NCBI GenBank assembly: GCA_023392635.1 | Contig: JAEVYS010000084.1 | Location: forward strand, 1 to 24,549 | Direction of reading: 5' to 3' | Source: Actinomycetes bacterium | GTDB taxonomy: Bacteria; Actinomycetota; Actinomycetes; Propionibacteriales; Propionibacteriaceae | Length of the DNA: 24,549 bases | In this document: one piece after another, positions 1 to 7,685 of the stretch | Position numbering within the stretch: position 1 is the first letter of the stretch | Layout: every line of letters starts with the position of its first letter | Made by a program: the position numbers and the translations under genes | The notes under the pieces: model-generated | Databases searched by the model: none | Told to the model about the DNA's origin: nothing | Seen by the model: only the letters and a program-made list of their open reading frames with translations

Positions 1-10
1 CGCGGGCGAC

Positions 11-48
11 CCGGCCGGCCCCCGCGGGCCCGGGCCGGTTCTTCATTT
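11..48 (+). terminator. Candidate intrinsic terminator of a plus-strand gene left of the window
   Basis: Arms 11-21 and 26-38 can pair (CCGGCC GGCCC against GGGCC, then GGCCGG) around a CCGC loop with a two-base bulge at 31-32. The stem is followed on the plus strand by the T-rich stretch TTCTTCATTT. That orientation suits a plus-strand gene ending before base 1. The region is so GC-rich that some pairing is expected by chance. Confidence 0.4.
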
Positions 49-53
49 CGCTA

Positions 54-106
54 TTCCGGGGAGCAAAGGGGCGATTCGGGAGCGAACTCGGCTTTCGGGA
101 GCGAAA
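54..106. repeat. Three short repeats of the TTCGGGAGCGAA type
   Basis: TTCGGGAGCGAA occurs exactly at 75-86 and 94-105, and a relaxed copy (TTCCGGGGAGCAAA) lies at 54-67. The starts are 21 and 19 bases apart, about two helical turns. Each exact copy is a small dyad (TTCG, GGAG, CGAA), so it could be a protein site or a mini-hairpin in RNA. They lie just past the kdpE stop codon. No function can be assigned from sequence alone. Confidence 0.5.
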
Positions 107-129
107 CGGTCGCGGCCGGCACCCGCCGC

Positions 130-810
130 TCAGGGCTCGAAGCGGTACCCGACGCCGGGCTCGGTGATGAAGTGACGGGGATTGCTCGGGGATTCTTCCA
201 GCTTCCGGCGCAGTTGCGCGAAGTAGACCCGCAGGTAGTTCGTCTCCTTCTCATAACCCGGGCCCCAGACCTCGGCGAGCAGTTGCGCGCCGGAGACCAG
301 CGCGCCCGGATGTCGCAGCAGTGCCTCCACCAGGTGCCATTCGGTGGGCGTGAGCCGGATGTCCACGCCGTGACGTGTCGCCCGTTTGGCCGCCAGGTCG
401 AGGGTGAAGGCCGACGTGGTCACGACCGGCCCGGCACCCAGTTCCTGCACGTCCGCCCGGCGCAGGGCTGCGCGCACCCTGGCCACGAGTTCGTCCATGC
501 CGAACGGCTTGGTCACGTAGTCGTCGGCCCCTGCGTCCAGTGCCCGCACCTTCTGGGCCTGGCTGTCCCGCGCGGACAGCACGATGATCGGGACCGTCGA
601 CCAGCCGCGCAGGCCGGCGATCACGTCCACGCCGTCGAGGTCGGGCAGCCCGAGGTCGACGATCACCAGGTCGGGTGGGCTGGACGCGGCCGTCCGCAGT
701 GCTGCGGCGCCGGTGCCCACGGCTTCCACCTCGTAACGGCGGGCCTTGAGGTTGATGGTGAGCGCCCGGCGCAGGGCCGGCTCGTCCTCAACGATCAGCA
801 GCCGCGGCAT
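130..810 (-). CDS. kdpE: KdpE-like OmpR/PhoB-family response regulator
   Basis: This 226-residue DNA-binding response regulator is the output half of a two-component system. The receiver domain (about 1-115) shows the acidic pair E8/D9, phospho-acceptor D52 and conserved K101. A winged-helix domain (about 130-226) contains LTPTEWHLVEALLRHPGALV, ETNYLRVYFAQLRRKLE and the terminal GVGYRFEP. These are hallmarks of KdpE. The ATG start is preceded by GGAGGTG about four bases upstream, inside the kinase gene, and the two genes overlap by 23 bases, so translation is probably coupled. Classical KdpE activates the KdpFABC potassium pump, but no kdpFABC is present here. The gene lies downstream of a KimA-type potassium transporter, which is the likely target. 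That target assignment is inference; the family call is firm. Confidence 0.93.
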   Translation of the reverse strand: MPRLLIVEDEPALRRALTINLKARRYEVEAVGTGAAALRTAASSPPDLVIVDLGLPDLDGVDVIAGLRGWSTVPIIVLSARDSQAQKVRALDAGADDYVTKPFGMDELVARVRAALRRADVQELGAGPVVTTSAFTLDLAAKRATRHGVDIRLTPTEWHLVEALLRHPGALVSGAQLLAEVWGPGYEKETNYLRVYFAQLRRKLEESPSNPRHFITEPGVGYRFEP

Positions 811-2200
811 CGGCCACCTCCAGGGTCACGGTCATGGTCAGTCCCCCGCCCGGCGTACGGGACGGGGTGAGGGTACCGCCCATCGCCTCGGCGAAGCCGC
901 GGGCGATCGCCAGCCCGAGTCCCACCCCGGTCGTCGAGCGATCGCCGAAGTGCTGGAACGGGGCGAAGATCTCCTCGAACCGTTCCGGCGCGACCCCGGG
1001 CCCGTGGTCGACCACGCGTACGGCGACACGCCCGGGCAGCTTCTCCGCGGCGATGACCACCTTCTCTCCCGGCGGGAGGTGGCGGTCGGCATTCGCGACC
1101 AGGTTCACCAGCACCCGCTCCAGCAGCCCGGCGTCGGCAAGGATCATCGGGAGGTCCTCGGGGATCGCGAGCTGGACCCGTCCCTCACCGAGGCGTACCA
1201 CGCCCGCCAGCACCTCCAGCAGCACCGTGGGCCGCGGGTGGACGGACAGGGCACCGGCCTGGAGCCGGCTCATGTCGAGCAGGTTGCCGATGATGTCGTT
1301 CAGGCGGCGGGCGTGCTCCTCGATCGTCTCCAGCAGCTCCGACTGGTCATCCGGGTCGAGCTCGATGTCGGTCTGGCGCAACGTCGACGCCGCCGCGGTG
1401 ATCGCGGCGAGCGGGTTGCGCAGGTCGTGGCCCACCGCCGCGAGCAGGCTGGCACGCAGCTCGTCGATGCGGCCGAGCTCCTCGGCGCGGCGCGCCTGGT
1501 CGGCGAGCTGGCGCGTCCGCCACAGGCGTCCGGCGGTCATGGCCAGGGCGTCGAGCAGGCTGCGGTCCTCGCCCACGCGCTCGGGCCCGCTGAGCTCGAG
1601 CTGCAGCTTCTCTCCGGCGGGGGCGACGATCAGCACGTCGTCGGGCTCCGGGCTGCCGGCAGCGGCCAGCACCCGGCCGTCCCCGGTGAGCGTGACCGCG
1701 TGCATGCCGTAGATCGTCCGGGCTTCGGCGAGGGCGAGCTCGACCGACTGCGGCCCGTGGTCGCGATTGCCGAGTTCCGCCAGCCACTCCGCCTCCAGGC
1801 GGGCGCGCTCCGCACGCCCACGGGCGCGCGCGCCGGCCTCGGTCACCACCCCGACCAGGGCGGCGACCGCGAGGAAGATCACCAGGTCGATGAGTTCGTT
1901 CGTGCTGGCCACCAGCAGGCTGCCGTACGGCCGGGTGAACAGGAAGTTCGCCAGGCCGAAGCTGATCGCGGACGCGGCGAGCGCCGGCCAGACCCCGCCG
2001 GCGGCGGACGCGCCCACCGAGACCAGCACGAACAGCAGCAGGACGGTGTCCAGGCCCAGGCTGTCACGGACCGGCAGGAGGAGCAGCGCGAGCAGCGGGG
2101 AGCCGAGGACAGCCACCCCGAAGCCGTACAGCTGGCGACGCCGCGACAGCCGCGTGCCGAGGCCGCTGGCACCCTCGGTGCCGCTGAACTGCTGGCTCAC
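788..2200 (-). CDS. kdpD: KdpD-like sensor histidine kinase, short form lacking the N-terminal KdpD/USP half
   Basis: This 470-residue membrane histidine kinase is the sensor partner of the overlapping KdpE gene. Hydrophobic segments at about 26-44, 50-68, 72-90 and 103-120 form the DUF4118 four-helix region. A GAF-like segment (about 145-225) follows, then the kinase core: H258 in AAVGHDLRNPLAAI, N366/N370 in LVNLVANADRH, the G1 box DHGPGVAPE and the G2 box GVGLGLAIARG. Full-length KdpD is about 850-900 residues. The cytoplasmic KdpD plus universal-stress-protein-like half, which senses K+ in E. coli, is absent: the gene opens with GTG at 2200, only 50 bases after the transporter stop. No strong ribosome site is visible, so it may be read by coupling. 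Stimulus sensing must differ from full-length KdpD (inference). The kinase call is firm. Confidence 0.9.
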   Translation of the reverse strand: MSQQFSGTEGASGLGTRLSRRRQLYGFGVAVLGSPLLALLLLPVRDSLGLDTVLLLFVLVSVGASAAGGVWPALAASAISFGLANFLFTRPYGSLLVASTNELIDLVIFLAVAALVGVVTEAGARARGRAERARLEAEWLAELGNRDHGPQSVELALAEARTIYGMHAVTLTGDGRVLAAAGSPEPDDVLIVAPAGEKLQLELSGPERVGEDRSLLDALAMTAGRLWRTRQLADQARRAEELGRIDELRASLLAAVGHDLRNPLAAITAAASTLRQTDIELDPDDQSELLETIEEHARRLNDIIGNLLDMSRLQAGALSVHPRPTVLLEVLAGVVRLGEGRVQLAIPEDLPMILADAGLLERVLVNLVANADRHLPPGEKVVIAAEKLPGRVAVRVVDHGPGVAPERFEEIFAPFQHFGDRSTTGVGLGLAIARGFAEAMGGTLTPSRTPGGGLTMTVTLEVADAAAADR

Positions 2201-2249
2201 GGGGTCGAGCTTGCCAGAGTCGCCCGGGGCCGGCGCTGAGGGTCGCCGA

Positions 2250-4325
2250 TCACCGTCCGATCAGCGCGCCGGGACGGACCTGGTGCTCCCCACCCGCGGC
2301 GGTCCCGGCGTTCTCGGCAGGAGCAGCGGAGGTTGACGCCGGGGCGGCGCCGGCAGGGTCACGCCCCTGGGCGGGCGGGGGCACGGCCACGTCCGCCTCC
2401 GCGCCCGGACGCTCGAGCACGTACGGCTCGGCCGAACTCAACTGGTAGGGAACGCTGGTGACCATCACGCCCGGCATGTAGAGCAGGCGCGACTTGAGCC
2501 GCAGCGCGCTCTGGTTGTGCAGGACCTGCTCCCACCAGTGCCCGACGACGTACTCAGGGATGAACACCTGCACCACGTCGCGCGGGCCCACGTGGATCCG
2601 GGCGAGGTAGTCCAGCACCGGCTCGGTGAGGTCGCGGTACGACGAGGAGACGATCGTCAGCGGGACCGCGATGTCCCGGCTCGCCCACTCGTCCACGAGC
2701 TTGCGCGTGCGGGCAGGGTTGGTGTCGACCCGCAGCGCGGTGATCGTGCTCGGACGGATGGCCCTGGCGAACGCGAGCGCCTTGAGGGACGGCTCGTTGA
2801 GCTGGCTGATCAGCACCACGGCGTGGATCCGGCTGGGCAGCGTGATGCCGGCGGCCTTCGGCATCAGCTGGCGGGAGACCCGCCGGTAGTGGCCGTGGAT
2901 CCGCAGCATGACGAAGAAGAGCAGCGGGATCGCGATCACGACGAGGTAGGCGCCGTGCGTGAACTTGGTGATCAGGACGATCACCAGCACCACGGCGGTG
3001 GCGATCGCACCGACCCCGTTCACGACCAGTGAGCCCACGCGCTTCGGCGTCCACCCCTCCTCGGCGGCCTGGCGGCGCCAGTACACGACCATTCCCGACT
3101 GGCTGAGGGTGAACGAGACGAAGACGCCGAGGATGTAGAGCTGGATCAGCCGGGTGACCGACCCGTCGAAGGCGATGATCAGGCCGGCCGCGACGGACGC
3201 GAGGATGAGGATGCCGTTGCTGAACACCAGGCGGTCGCCGCGGCGTCCGAGCTGCTTGGGCATGTACTTGTCCTCGGCCAGGATGGACGCGAGGATCGGG
3301 AACCCGTTGAAGGCGGTGTTGGCCGCCAGTACCAGGATCAGGGTCGTGAAGCCCTGCACGGCGAAGAAGCCGAGGGTGTTGTTGCCGAAGACGGCCGCCG
3401 ACAGCTGCGCGAGCACGGTGCGCTGCTCGTAGCCCGCGGGCACGTGCGTGAGATCACTGAGGCTGTCCGCGATGTGCAGGTTCGACCAGGTGCTCAGCAC
3501 GGAGATGCCGATCATCATCGCGATGCTCAGCGCGCCCATCATCAGCAGCGTGATCGAGGCGTTGCGCGGCTTCGGCGGCCGGAACGTCGGGACGCCGTTG
3601 CTGACCGCCTCGACGCCGGTCAGCGAGGTGCAGCCGGACGCGAAGGCCCGCAGCAGCAGGATGATCAGGGCTGCGCCGGCCGGGCTCACGTTGGTGAAGC
3701 CGAGACCGGCCGACTCGGCCACCGGCATCCGTCCGTTGAGCGCGCTCCAGAAGCCGGCGCCGAGCATGACGAACACGCTCAGGATGAATCCGTACGTGGG
3801 GATCGCGAACAGGGTGCCGGATTCGCGGACGCCGCGCAGGTTCATCACGGTGAGCACGAGGATGAAGCCGAGGCAGAGCAGGACGCCGTGCGGACGCAGC
3901 TGCGGGAACGCGGAGACGAAGTTCTCCACGCCGGACGCGATGGAGACGGCCACGGTCATCACGTAGTCGACCATCAGCGCGGCGGCGGCGACGAGGGAGG
4001 CGTTGCGCCCGAGGTTCGCGCGGCTGACCGCGTAGGCGCCGCCCCCGTCCGGGTAGGCGTGGCAGGTCTGTCGGTAGCTGAGGGTGACCAGCGCGAGGAG
4101 CGACACGACGGCGAGGGCGATCCACGGGGTGAGCAGGACGGCACTCGCGCCACCGAGGGCCAGCACGAGCAGGATCTCCTGGGTCGCGTAGGCGTTCGAC
4201 GAGATGGGGTCGGAGCAGTACACCGGCAGGGCGAGGCGCTTGGGCAGCAGGGTCTCCCCCAGCTGGGTCGAACGCATCGGGTTGCCGACGAGCAGGCGTT
4301 TGGGCACCCGGAACGAAGTGGTCAC
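2250..4325 (-). CDS. kimA: KimA-type high-affinity potassium transporter (APC superfamily)
   Basis: This is a polytopic inner-membrane protein with about 12 helices, 691 residues from the GTG at 4325. It aligns throughout with my memory of Bacillus subtilis KimA: SYRQTCHAYPDGGGAY, FASGCTSLTGVEAVSN, LILVLAANTAFNGFP and a soluble C-terminal domain ending with LHNQSALRL and SVPYQLSS. KimA residues remembered as lining the K+ path (D36, Y43, D117, Y118, T121, S125) fall on D39, Y46, D120, Y121, T124 and S128 here, a constant offset of three. The last 60 residues are an Ala/Pro/Gly tail absent from Bacillus. A TTG at 4445 would lengthen the frame but lies inside a palindrome, and the extension looks non-coding. 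GTG at 4307 is an alternative start. B. subtilis KimA is inhibited by c-di-AMP; whether this protein is cannot be seen. It is first gene of an operon with kdpD and kdpE. Confidence 0.88.
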   Translation of the reverse strand: MTTSFRVPKRLLVGNPMRSTQLGETLLPKRLALPVYCSDPISSNAYATQEILLVLALGGASAVLLTPWIALAVVSLLALVTLSYRQTCHAYPDGGGAYAVSRANLGRNASLVAAAALMVDYVMTVAVSIASGVENFVSAFPQLRPHGVLLCLGFILVLTVMNLRGVRESGTLFAIPTYGFILSVFVMLGAGFWSALNGRMPVAESAGLGFTNVSPAGAALIILLLRAFASGCTSLTGVEAVSNGVPTFRPPKPRNASITLLMMGALSIAMMIGISVLSTWSNLHIADSLSDLTHVPAGYEQRTVLAQLSAAVFGNNTLGFFAVQGFTTLILVLAANTAFNGFPILASILAEDKYMPKQLGRRGDRLVFSNGILILASVAAGLIIAFDGSVTRLIQLYILGVFVSFTLSQSGMVVYWRRQAAEEGWTPKRVGSLVVNGVGAIATAVVLVIVLITKFTHGAYLVVIAIPLLFFVMLRIHGHYRRVSRQLMPKAAGITLPSRIHAVVLISQLNEPSLKALAFARAIRPSTITALRVDTNPARTRKLVDEWASRDIAVPLTIVSSSYRDLTEPVLDYLARIHVGPRDVVQVFIPEYVVGHWWEQVLHNQSALRLKSRLLYMPGVMVTSVPYQLSSAEPYVLERPGAEADVAVPPPAQGRDPAGAAPASTSAAPAENAGTAAGGEHQVRPGALIGR

Positions 4326-4364
4326 CTCTCCAGCGAAGCGCGTCCGGCGCTCCTCCGGCCCCGG

Positions 4365-4414
4365 CCTTGACGCGTTCTTGGCGCCCCGGCGTCCGACCTT
4401 GACGCGTCCTTGAC
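4365..4414. promoter_or_regulatory. Two pairs of CCTTGAC direct repeats with 11-bp phasing, upstream of kimA
   Basis: CCTTGAC lies at 4365-4371, 4397-4403 and 4408-4414, and a 5/7 match (TCTTGGC) at 4376-4382. Starts within each pair are exactly 11 bases apart and the pairs are 32 bases apart, close to three helical turns. Read toward kimA the unit is GTCAAGG. Tandem 7-mers at 11-bp spacing are the usual target of OmpR/PhoB-family regulators, and such a regulator (KdpE) is encoded in this operon. The block sits 40-89 bases before the chosen kimA start. The plus-strand copies also contain TTGACG, which resembles a -35 box, so an alternative reading is possible. Confidence 0.5.
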
Positions 4415-4420
4415 GCCCCC

Positions 4421-4507
4421 GGACCGAATTGGGGACGGTTCTCAATCCGGTCCACCCTCACGCCGCGTGAAGGTGGACCGGATTGAGAACCGTCCCCAAC
4501 TCGGTCC
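4421..4507. repeat. 87-bp near-perfect palindrome between kimA and tdh (REP-like)
   Basis: Arms 4421-4456 and 4472-4507 are complementary over 36 bases with one mismatch; 26 of those bases (4431-4456 with 4472-4497) pair perfectly. After one further mismatch, the centre TCACG CCG CGTGA (4458-4470) continues the stem. Any transcript would form a very long hairpin. AT content is higher than in flanking DNA. The arm core GGGGACGGTTCTCA resembles, from memory, repetitive palindromes associated with REP-associated tyrosine transposases; no such gene is in the window. It lies between two divergent genes, upstream of both promoters, so it might also insulate them. Confidence 0.85.
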
Positions 4508-4543
4508 AGGGTCGCTGGTTCGGGCCCGGGGTGCCGGCGGGGA

Positions 4544-4549
4544 TAGCGT
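4544..4549 (+). promoter_or_regulatory. Leaderless-type -10 box of tdh
   Basis: TAGCGT ends six bases before the tdh ATG at 4556, which would put the transcription start on or next to the start codon. No good ribosome site or -35 box is seen. Confidence 0.45.
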
Positions 4550-4555
4550 GAGGGC

Positions 4556-5593
4556 ATGCGCGCGTTGGTGAAGACCGCTCCGGGCCCCGGCCTGGAGTTG
4601 ATCGAGGTTCCCGAGCCCACCTGTGGGCCCGACCAGGTGAAGATCAAGGTGATGCGCGCCGGCCTGTGCGGAACCGACCTGCACCTTGAGGGGTGGGACG
4701 ACTGGGCGGCGAGCACCGTCGTCGCGCCGCTGGTGATCGGGCACGAGTTCTACGGCGAGGTGGTGGAGGTCGGGGCGGAGGTGACCGGCATCAGCCCGGG
4801 CGACCGGGCGTCCGGCGAGGGCCACATCGTCTGCGGACGCTGCCGCAACTGCCGTGCCGGGCGCCGCCACGTGTGCATCCACACCGTCGGGCTCGGCGTG
4901 AACACCGACGGCGCCTTCGCCGACTACGTGGTGCTTCCCGCGTCCAACGTCTGGCTGCAGCCGGACGCGGTCGATCCCGAGCTCGGCGCCATCTTCGACC
5001 CGCTCGGCAACGCCACCCACACCGCGCTGCAGTGGCCAGCAGTGGGGGAGGACGTCCTGATCACCGGCGCCGGCCCCATCGGCGTCATGGCCGCGGCGAT
5101 CGTCCGCCACGCGGGGGCCAAGCACGTCGTCGTCACCGACATCAGCGACTACCGGCTCGGCCTGGCCGCAGCTGCCGGCGCCGACCTGTGCGTGAACGTC
5201 GCCCGGGAGCGCATCGCGGACGCGCAGACCTCGCTGCACATGCTCGAGGGCTTCGACATCGGCCTGGAGATGTCCGGCTCGCCGTCCGCGGTGACCGAGA
5301 TGCTGGCCAACCTCAACCACGGCGCCAAGGTGGCCATGCTCGGGCTCCCCAAGGACCCGTACCCGATCGACTGGGGACGGGTGATCACCCACATGATCAC
5401 CATCAAGGGCATCTACGGTCGCGAGATGTACGAGACCTGGTACCTGATGAGTTCGATGCTCGCCGCCTCGCCGACGTTCGCGGACGCGGTCCGCTCGGTC
5501 ATCACCCACCGGTTCGCCGCGGCGGACTGGCAGGAGGCCTTCGCCACCGCCCGCAGCGGCGAGTGCGGCAAGGTCATCCTCGACTGGAGCTGA
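4556..5593 (+). CDS. tdh: L-threonine 3-dehydrogenase
   Basis: This cytoplasmic zinc- and NAD-dependent medium-chain dehydrogenase (345 residues, as in E. coli) oxidises L-threonine to 2-amino-3-ketobutyrate. Catalytic zinc ligands are C38 in CGTDLH and H63/E64 in GHE. The structural zinc loop has C93, C96, C99 and C107 in GEGHIVCGRCRNC. The Rossmann motif GAGPIG spans 171-176. Features particular to threonine dehydrogenase rather than general alcohol dehydrogenase are IFDPLGNATHTAL, EGFDIGLEMSGSPSA, IKGIYGREMYETWY and the C-terminal GKVIL. The next gene, 36 bases downstream, is the enzyme that consumes its unstable product, which settles the function. The upstream -10-like box at six bases suggests a leaderless mRNA. 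Confidence 0.95.
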   Translation: MRALVKTAPGPGLELIEVPEPTCGPDQVKIKVMRAGLCGTDLHLEGWDDWAASTVVAPLVIGHEFYGEVVEVGAEVTGISPGDRASGEGHIVCGRCRNCRAGRRHVCIHTVGLGVNTDGAFADYVVLPASNVWLQPDAVDPELGAIFDPLGNATHTALQWPAVGEDVLITGAGPIGVMAAAIVRHAGAKHVVVTDISDYRLGLAAAAGADLCVNVARERIADAQTSLHMLEGFDIGLEMSGSPSAVTEMLANLNHGAKVAMLGLPKDPYPIDWGRVITHMITIKGIYGREMYETWYLMSSMLAASPTFADAVRSVITHRFAAADWQEAFATARSGECGKVILDWS

Positions 5594-5617
5594 GCCCGGC
5601 GGCGGGCGGGGGCGGAA

Positions 5618-5623
5618 TAGGCT
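5618..5623 (+). promoter_or_regulatory. Leaderless-type -10 box of kbl
   Basis: TAGGCT lies in the 36-base tdh-kbl gap and ends six bases before the kbl ATG at 5630. It could give kbl a promoter of its own in addition to read-through from tdh. Confidence 0.4.
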
Positions 5624-5629
5624 GCGGAC

Positions 5630-6817
5630 ATGTACGCGATCCGCGACGACCTGAGGACAACGCTCGACGAGATCCGGGACGCCGGGCTCTACAAGTCCGA
5701 GCGCGAGCTCACCACCGCGCAGTCGGCACACGTGGCCACGCCGTCCGGCCCGGTGCTCAACTTCTGCGCCAACAACTACCTCGGCCTCGCCGACCATCCC
5801 ACGGTGGTCGCCGCGGCGAAGTACGCGCTCGACCAGTGGGGCTTCGGCATGGCGTCGGTGCGGTTCATCTGCGGGACGCAGACCCTGCACACCCAGCTGG
5901 AGCGACACCTGAGCGAGTTCCTCGGGATGGACGACACGATCCTGTTCTCGAGCTGCTTCGACGCCAACGGCGGCGTCTTCGAGGTGCTCTTCGACGCCGA
6001 GGACGCAATCATCTCCGACGAGCTGAACCACGCGTCCCTCATCGACGGCATCCGGCTCAGCCGGGCCCGGCGCTACCGCTACCGCAACGCCGACCTCGCC
6101 GACCTCGAGGCCCGGCTGCAGGACGCCGCGTCCGCGCGGCGCCGGGTCATCGTCACCGACGGCGTGTTCTCGATGGACGGGTCCTACGCGCCGCTGCCGG
6201 GCATCTGCGACCTCGCCGAGGAGTACGGCGCCCTGGTGCTGGTCGACGACTCCCACGCGGTCGGCCTGGTGGGTGCCCACGGCCGCGGGACGCCTGAATT
6301 GCTCGGGGTCTCGGGCCGGGTGGACATCCTCACGGGCACCCTCGGCAAGGCCCTCGGCGGTGCGTCCGGCGGTTACGTCAGCGGGCCCGCCGAAGTGGTC
6401 GCGCTCCTGCGGCAACGTGCGCGGCCCTACCTGTTCTCCAACTCGGTGGCGCCCGCGGTGGTGGCCGGCTCCCTGGAGGCGCTCGACCTGGTGAGTTCCT
6501 CCGCCGCGGCGCGCGAGCGGCTCGCCGCCAACGCCGGCCTGTTCCGCGAGCTGATGGGCGAGGCCGGTTTCGAGTTGCTGCCCGGCACCCACCCCATCGT
6601 CCCGGTCATGTTCCCCGGGGAGGACGGTGCCCGAGTGGCCGCCCAGATCGCCGACCGCATGCTCGCCGAGGGGGTCTACGTGATCGCCTTCAGCTACCCG
6701 GTGGTGCCCAGGGGGCGGGCCCGGATCCGCGTCCAGCTGTCGGCGGCCCACACCGATGCGGACGTGCGGACGTGCGTACGCGCCTTCATCGCGGCCCGCG
6801 ACGCCGTGGCGCCGTGA
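5630..6817 (+). CDS. kbl: Glycine C-acetyltransferase (2-amino-3-ketobutyrate CoA ligase)
   Basis: This PLP enzyme of the alpha-oxoamine synthase family (395 residues, normal length) cleaves 2-amino-3-ketobutyrate with CoA to glycine and acetyl-CoA, completing threonine breakdown begun by Tdh. K240 in GTLGKALGGASGGY is the Schiff-base lysine. DDSHAVGLVGAHGRGT (206-221) is the cofactor-ring and substrate region, and NFCANNYLGLADHP (44-57) and DELNHASLIDG (130-140) are family motifs. SVRFICGTQTLHTQLE (76-91) is the form seen in Kbl as opposed to BioF, ALAS or SPT. Adjacency to tdh makes the assignment near certain. The pair supplies glycine and acetyl-CoA, or one-carbon units through glycine cleavage elsewhere in the genome. 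Confidence 0.95.
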   Translation: MYAIRDDLRTTLDEIRDAGLYKSERELTTAQSAHVATPSGPVLNFCANNYLGLADHPTVVAAAKYALDQWGFGMASVRFICGTQTLHTQLERHLSEFLGMDDTILFSSCFDANGGVFEVLFDAEDAIISDELNHASLIDGIRLSRARRYRYRNADLADLEARLQDAASARRRVIVTDGVFSMDGSYAPLPGICDLAEEYGALVLVDDSHAVGLVGAHGRGTPELLGVSGRVDILTGTLGKALGGASGGYVSGPAEVVALLRQRARPYLFSNSVAPAVVAGSLEALDLVSSSAAARERLAANAGLFRELMGEAGFELLPGTHPIVPVMFPGEDGARVAAQIADRMLAEGVYVIAFSYPVVPRGRARIRVQLSAAHTDADVRTCVRAFIAARDAVAP

Positions 6818-6887
6818 CCAGAAAGCTCGCGGGAGCGGCGTAACTTTCGGGCGCCGGGCGGCGGTTAACGGGGTGGAGAGGGGATCC

Positions 6888-7619
6888 ATGGGCATCGACG
6901 AATCGGAGATCTCGCGGCTGTTGGCCGGCGAGGTTCCCGCCGACGATCCCCAGCTGGGCAAGGTCTCGGCCTTCCTCGGCAGCCTCGAGGCGTCCTGTCC
7001 CCCCAGCAACGTCGACGCGCTCGCCGACCGGCACCTCGCCGTTGTCGCCCGCGAGGTCCGGCTCGTCGGGAACGCGCGGGCCCGGGATCGCGGCACGGCC
7101 GCCTCCCGCGCCACAACGAGGACCCGCCGTGCGCTCGCCGCCATGAGCGCCGGACTCCTGGTCGTCCTCACGGCCGGAGTAGGGGTGGCGTCCGCCCTGG
7201 GCGTCAACCCGCTGCAGCTGGTTCCCGGCCTGGTGAAGTCGTGGACCTCTCCCGCCAGCCCCACCAGCACGCCCGAGCCGACGGGCCAGGGTACCGCCGG
7301 CCCCGGCAACACTCCCCGGGACGCGTCCCGGCCCCCAGTGGTCGACCCGACGGAACCCCCGACCGCCGGTCAGCCCACGGTGGCACCCACCCCCGGCAAT
7401 TGCGGCAACGGCCAGGGCGACGGCAACGCGACCTGCACCAACGGCAAGTCCGGGAACGACAACCCGGGCAAGGGCAAGCCGACAGCCAAGCCCACCCCGA
7501 AAGCCACCGGAAAGCCGTCCGACAAGGGCAAGGGCCACTCCCGCGGTGGCGACTCCGGCAACGAGGCCCCCGGCAAGGGTGCCGGCAAGGGCAAGCCCAC
7601 TCCTGGACCAACTCCCTGA
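6888..7619 (+). CDS. Single-pass membrane protein with Pro/Gly/Lys-rich outer tail; candidate anti-sigma factor
   Basis: This 243-residue protein is not a recognised named family. An acidic N-terminal segment (1-60, containing SRLLAGEVPADDPQLGKV and ADRHLAVVAREVRLV) is followed by a basic stretch (64-81) and one hydrophobic helix (about 82-104), giving a cytoplasmic N-terminus. The rest (about 118-243) is low complexity: first P/T/S, then G/N/K/P with a two-cysteine patch (CGNGQGDGNATC) and many GKGKPT-like units. GGAGAGGGG at 6875-6883 fits the ATG at 6888. An N-terminal cytosolic domain, one helix and an outer tail next to an ECF sigma gene is the layout of membrane anti-sigma factors; I see no ZAS zinc motif. 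The gene precedes the sigma gene, the reverse of the common order, and a hairpin separates them. Function is inference. Confidence 0.6.
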   Translation: MGIDESEISRLLAGEVPADDPQLGKVSAFLGSLEASCPPSNVDALADRHLAVVAREVRLVGNARARDRGTAASRATTRTRRALAAMSAGLLVVLTAGVGVASALGVNPLQLVPGLVKSWTSPASPTSTPEPTGQGTAGPGNTPRDASRPPVVDPTEPPTAGQPTVAPTPGNCGNGQGDGNATCTNGKSGNDNPGKGKPTAKPTPKATGKPSDKGKGHSRGGDSGNEAPGKGAGKGKPTPGPTP

Positions 7620-7685
7620 ACCTGCTCCGACCCTGTTCGGTCTGGAACCCCTCCCGTGCGCCGGATCACCTCGGGCAGGTACTGA

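Noticed and set aside
4365..4414. TTGACG hexamers as -35 boxes for tdh
   Set aside because: No -10-like hexamer lies 16-19 bases downstream on the plus strand, and the tdh -10 candidate is over 125 bases away.
4326..4445. TTG-initiated N-terminal extension of kimA
   Set aside because: The TTG lies in the left arm of the 87-bp palindrome, the extension resembles nothing in KimA, and it would cover the phased repeats. Bacillus KimA starts only five residues before the shared KRxLxG motif.
4326..4555. c-di-AMP (ydaO-type) riboswitch upstream of kimA
   Set aside because: KimA genes in Firmicutes can have this riboswitch, but I find none of its conserved blocks here; the structure present is a simple long palindrome.
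4442..7312. 956-codon open frame on the minus strand
   Set aside because: It is antisense to tdh, kbl and the membrane-protein gene, with an Arg/Gly/His/Val-rich translation typical of the complement of high-GC codons and no recognisable motif.
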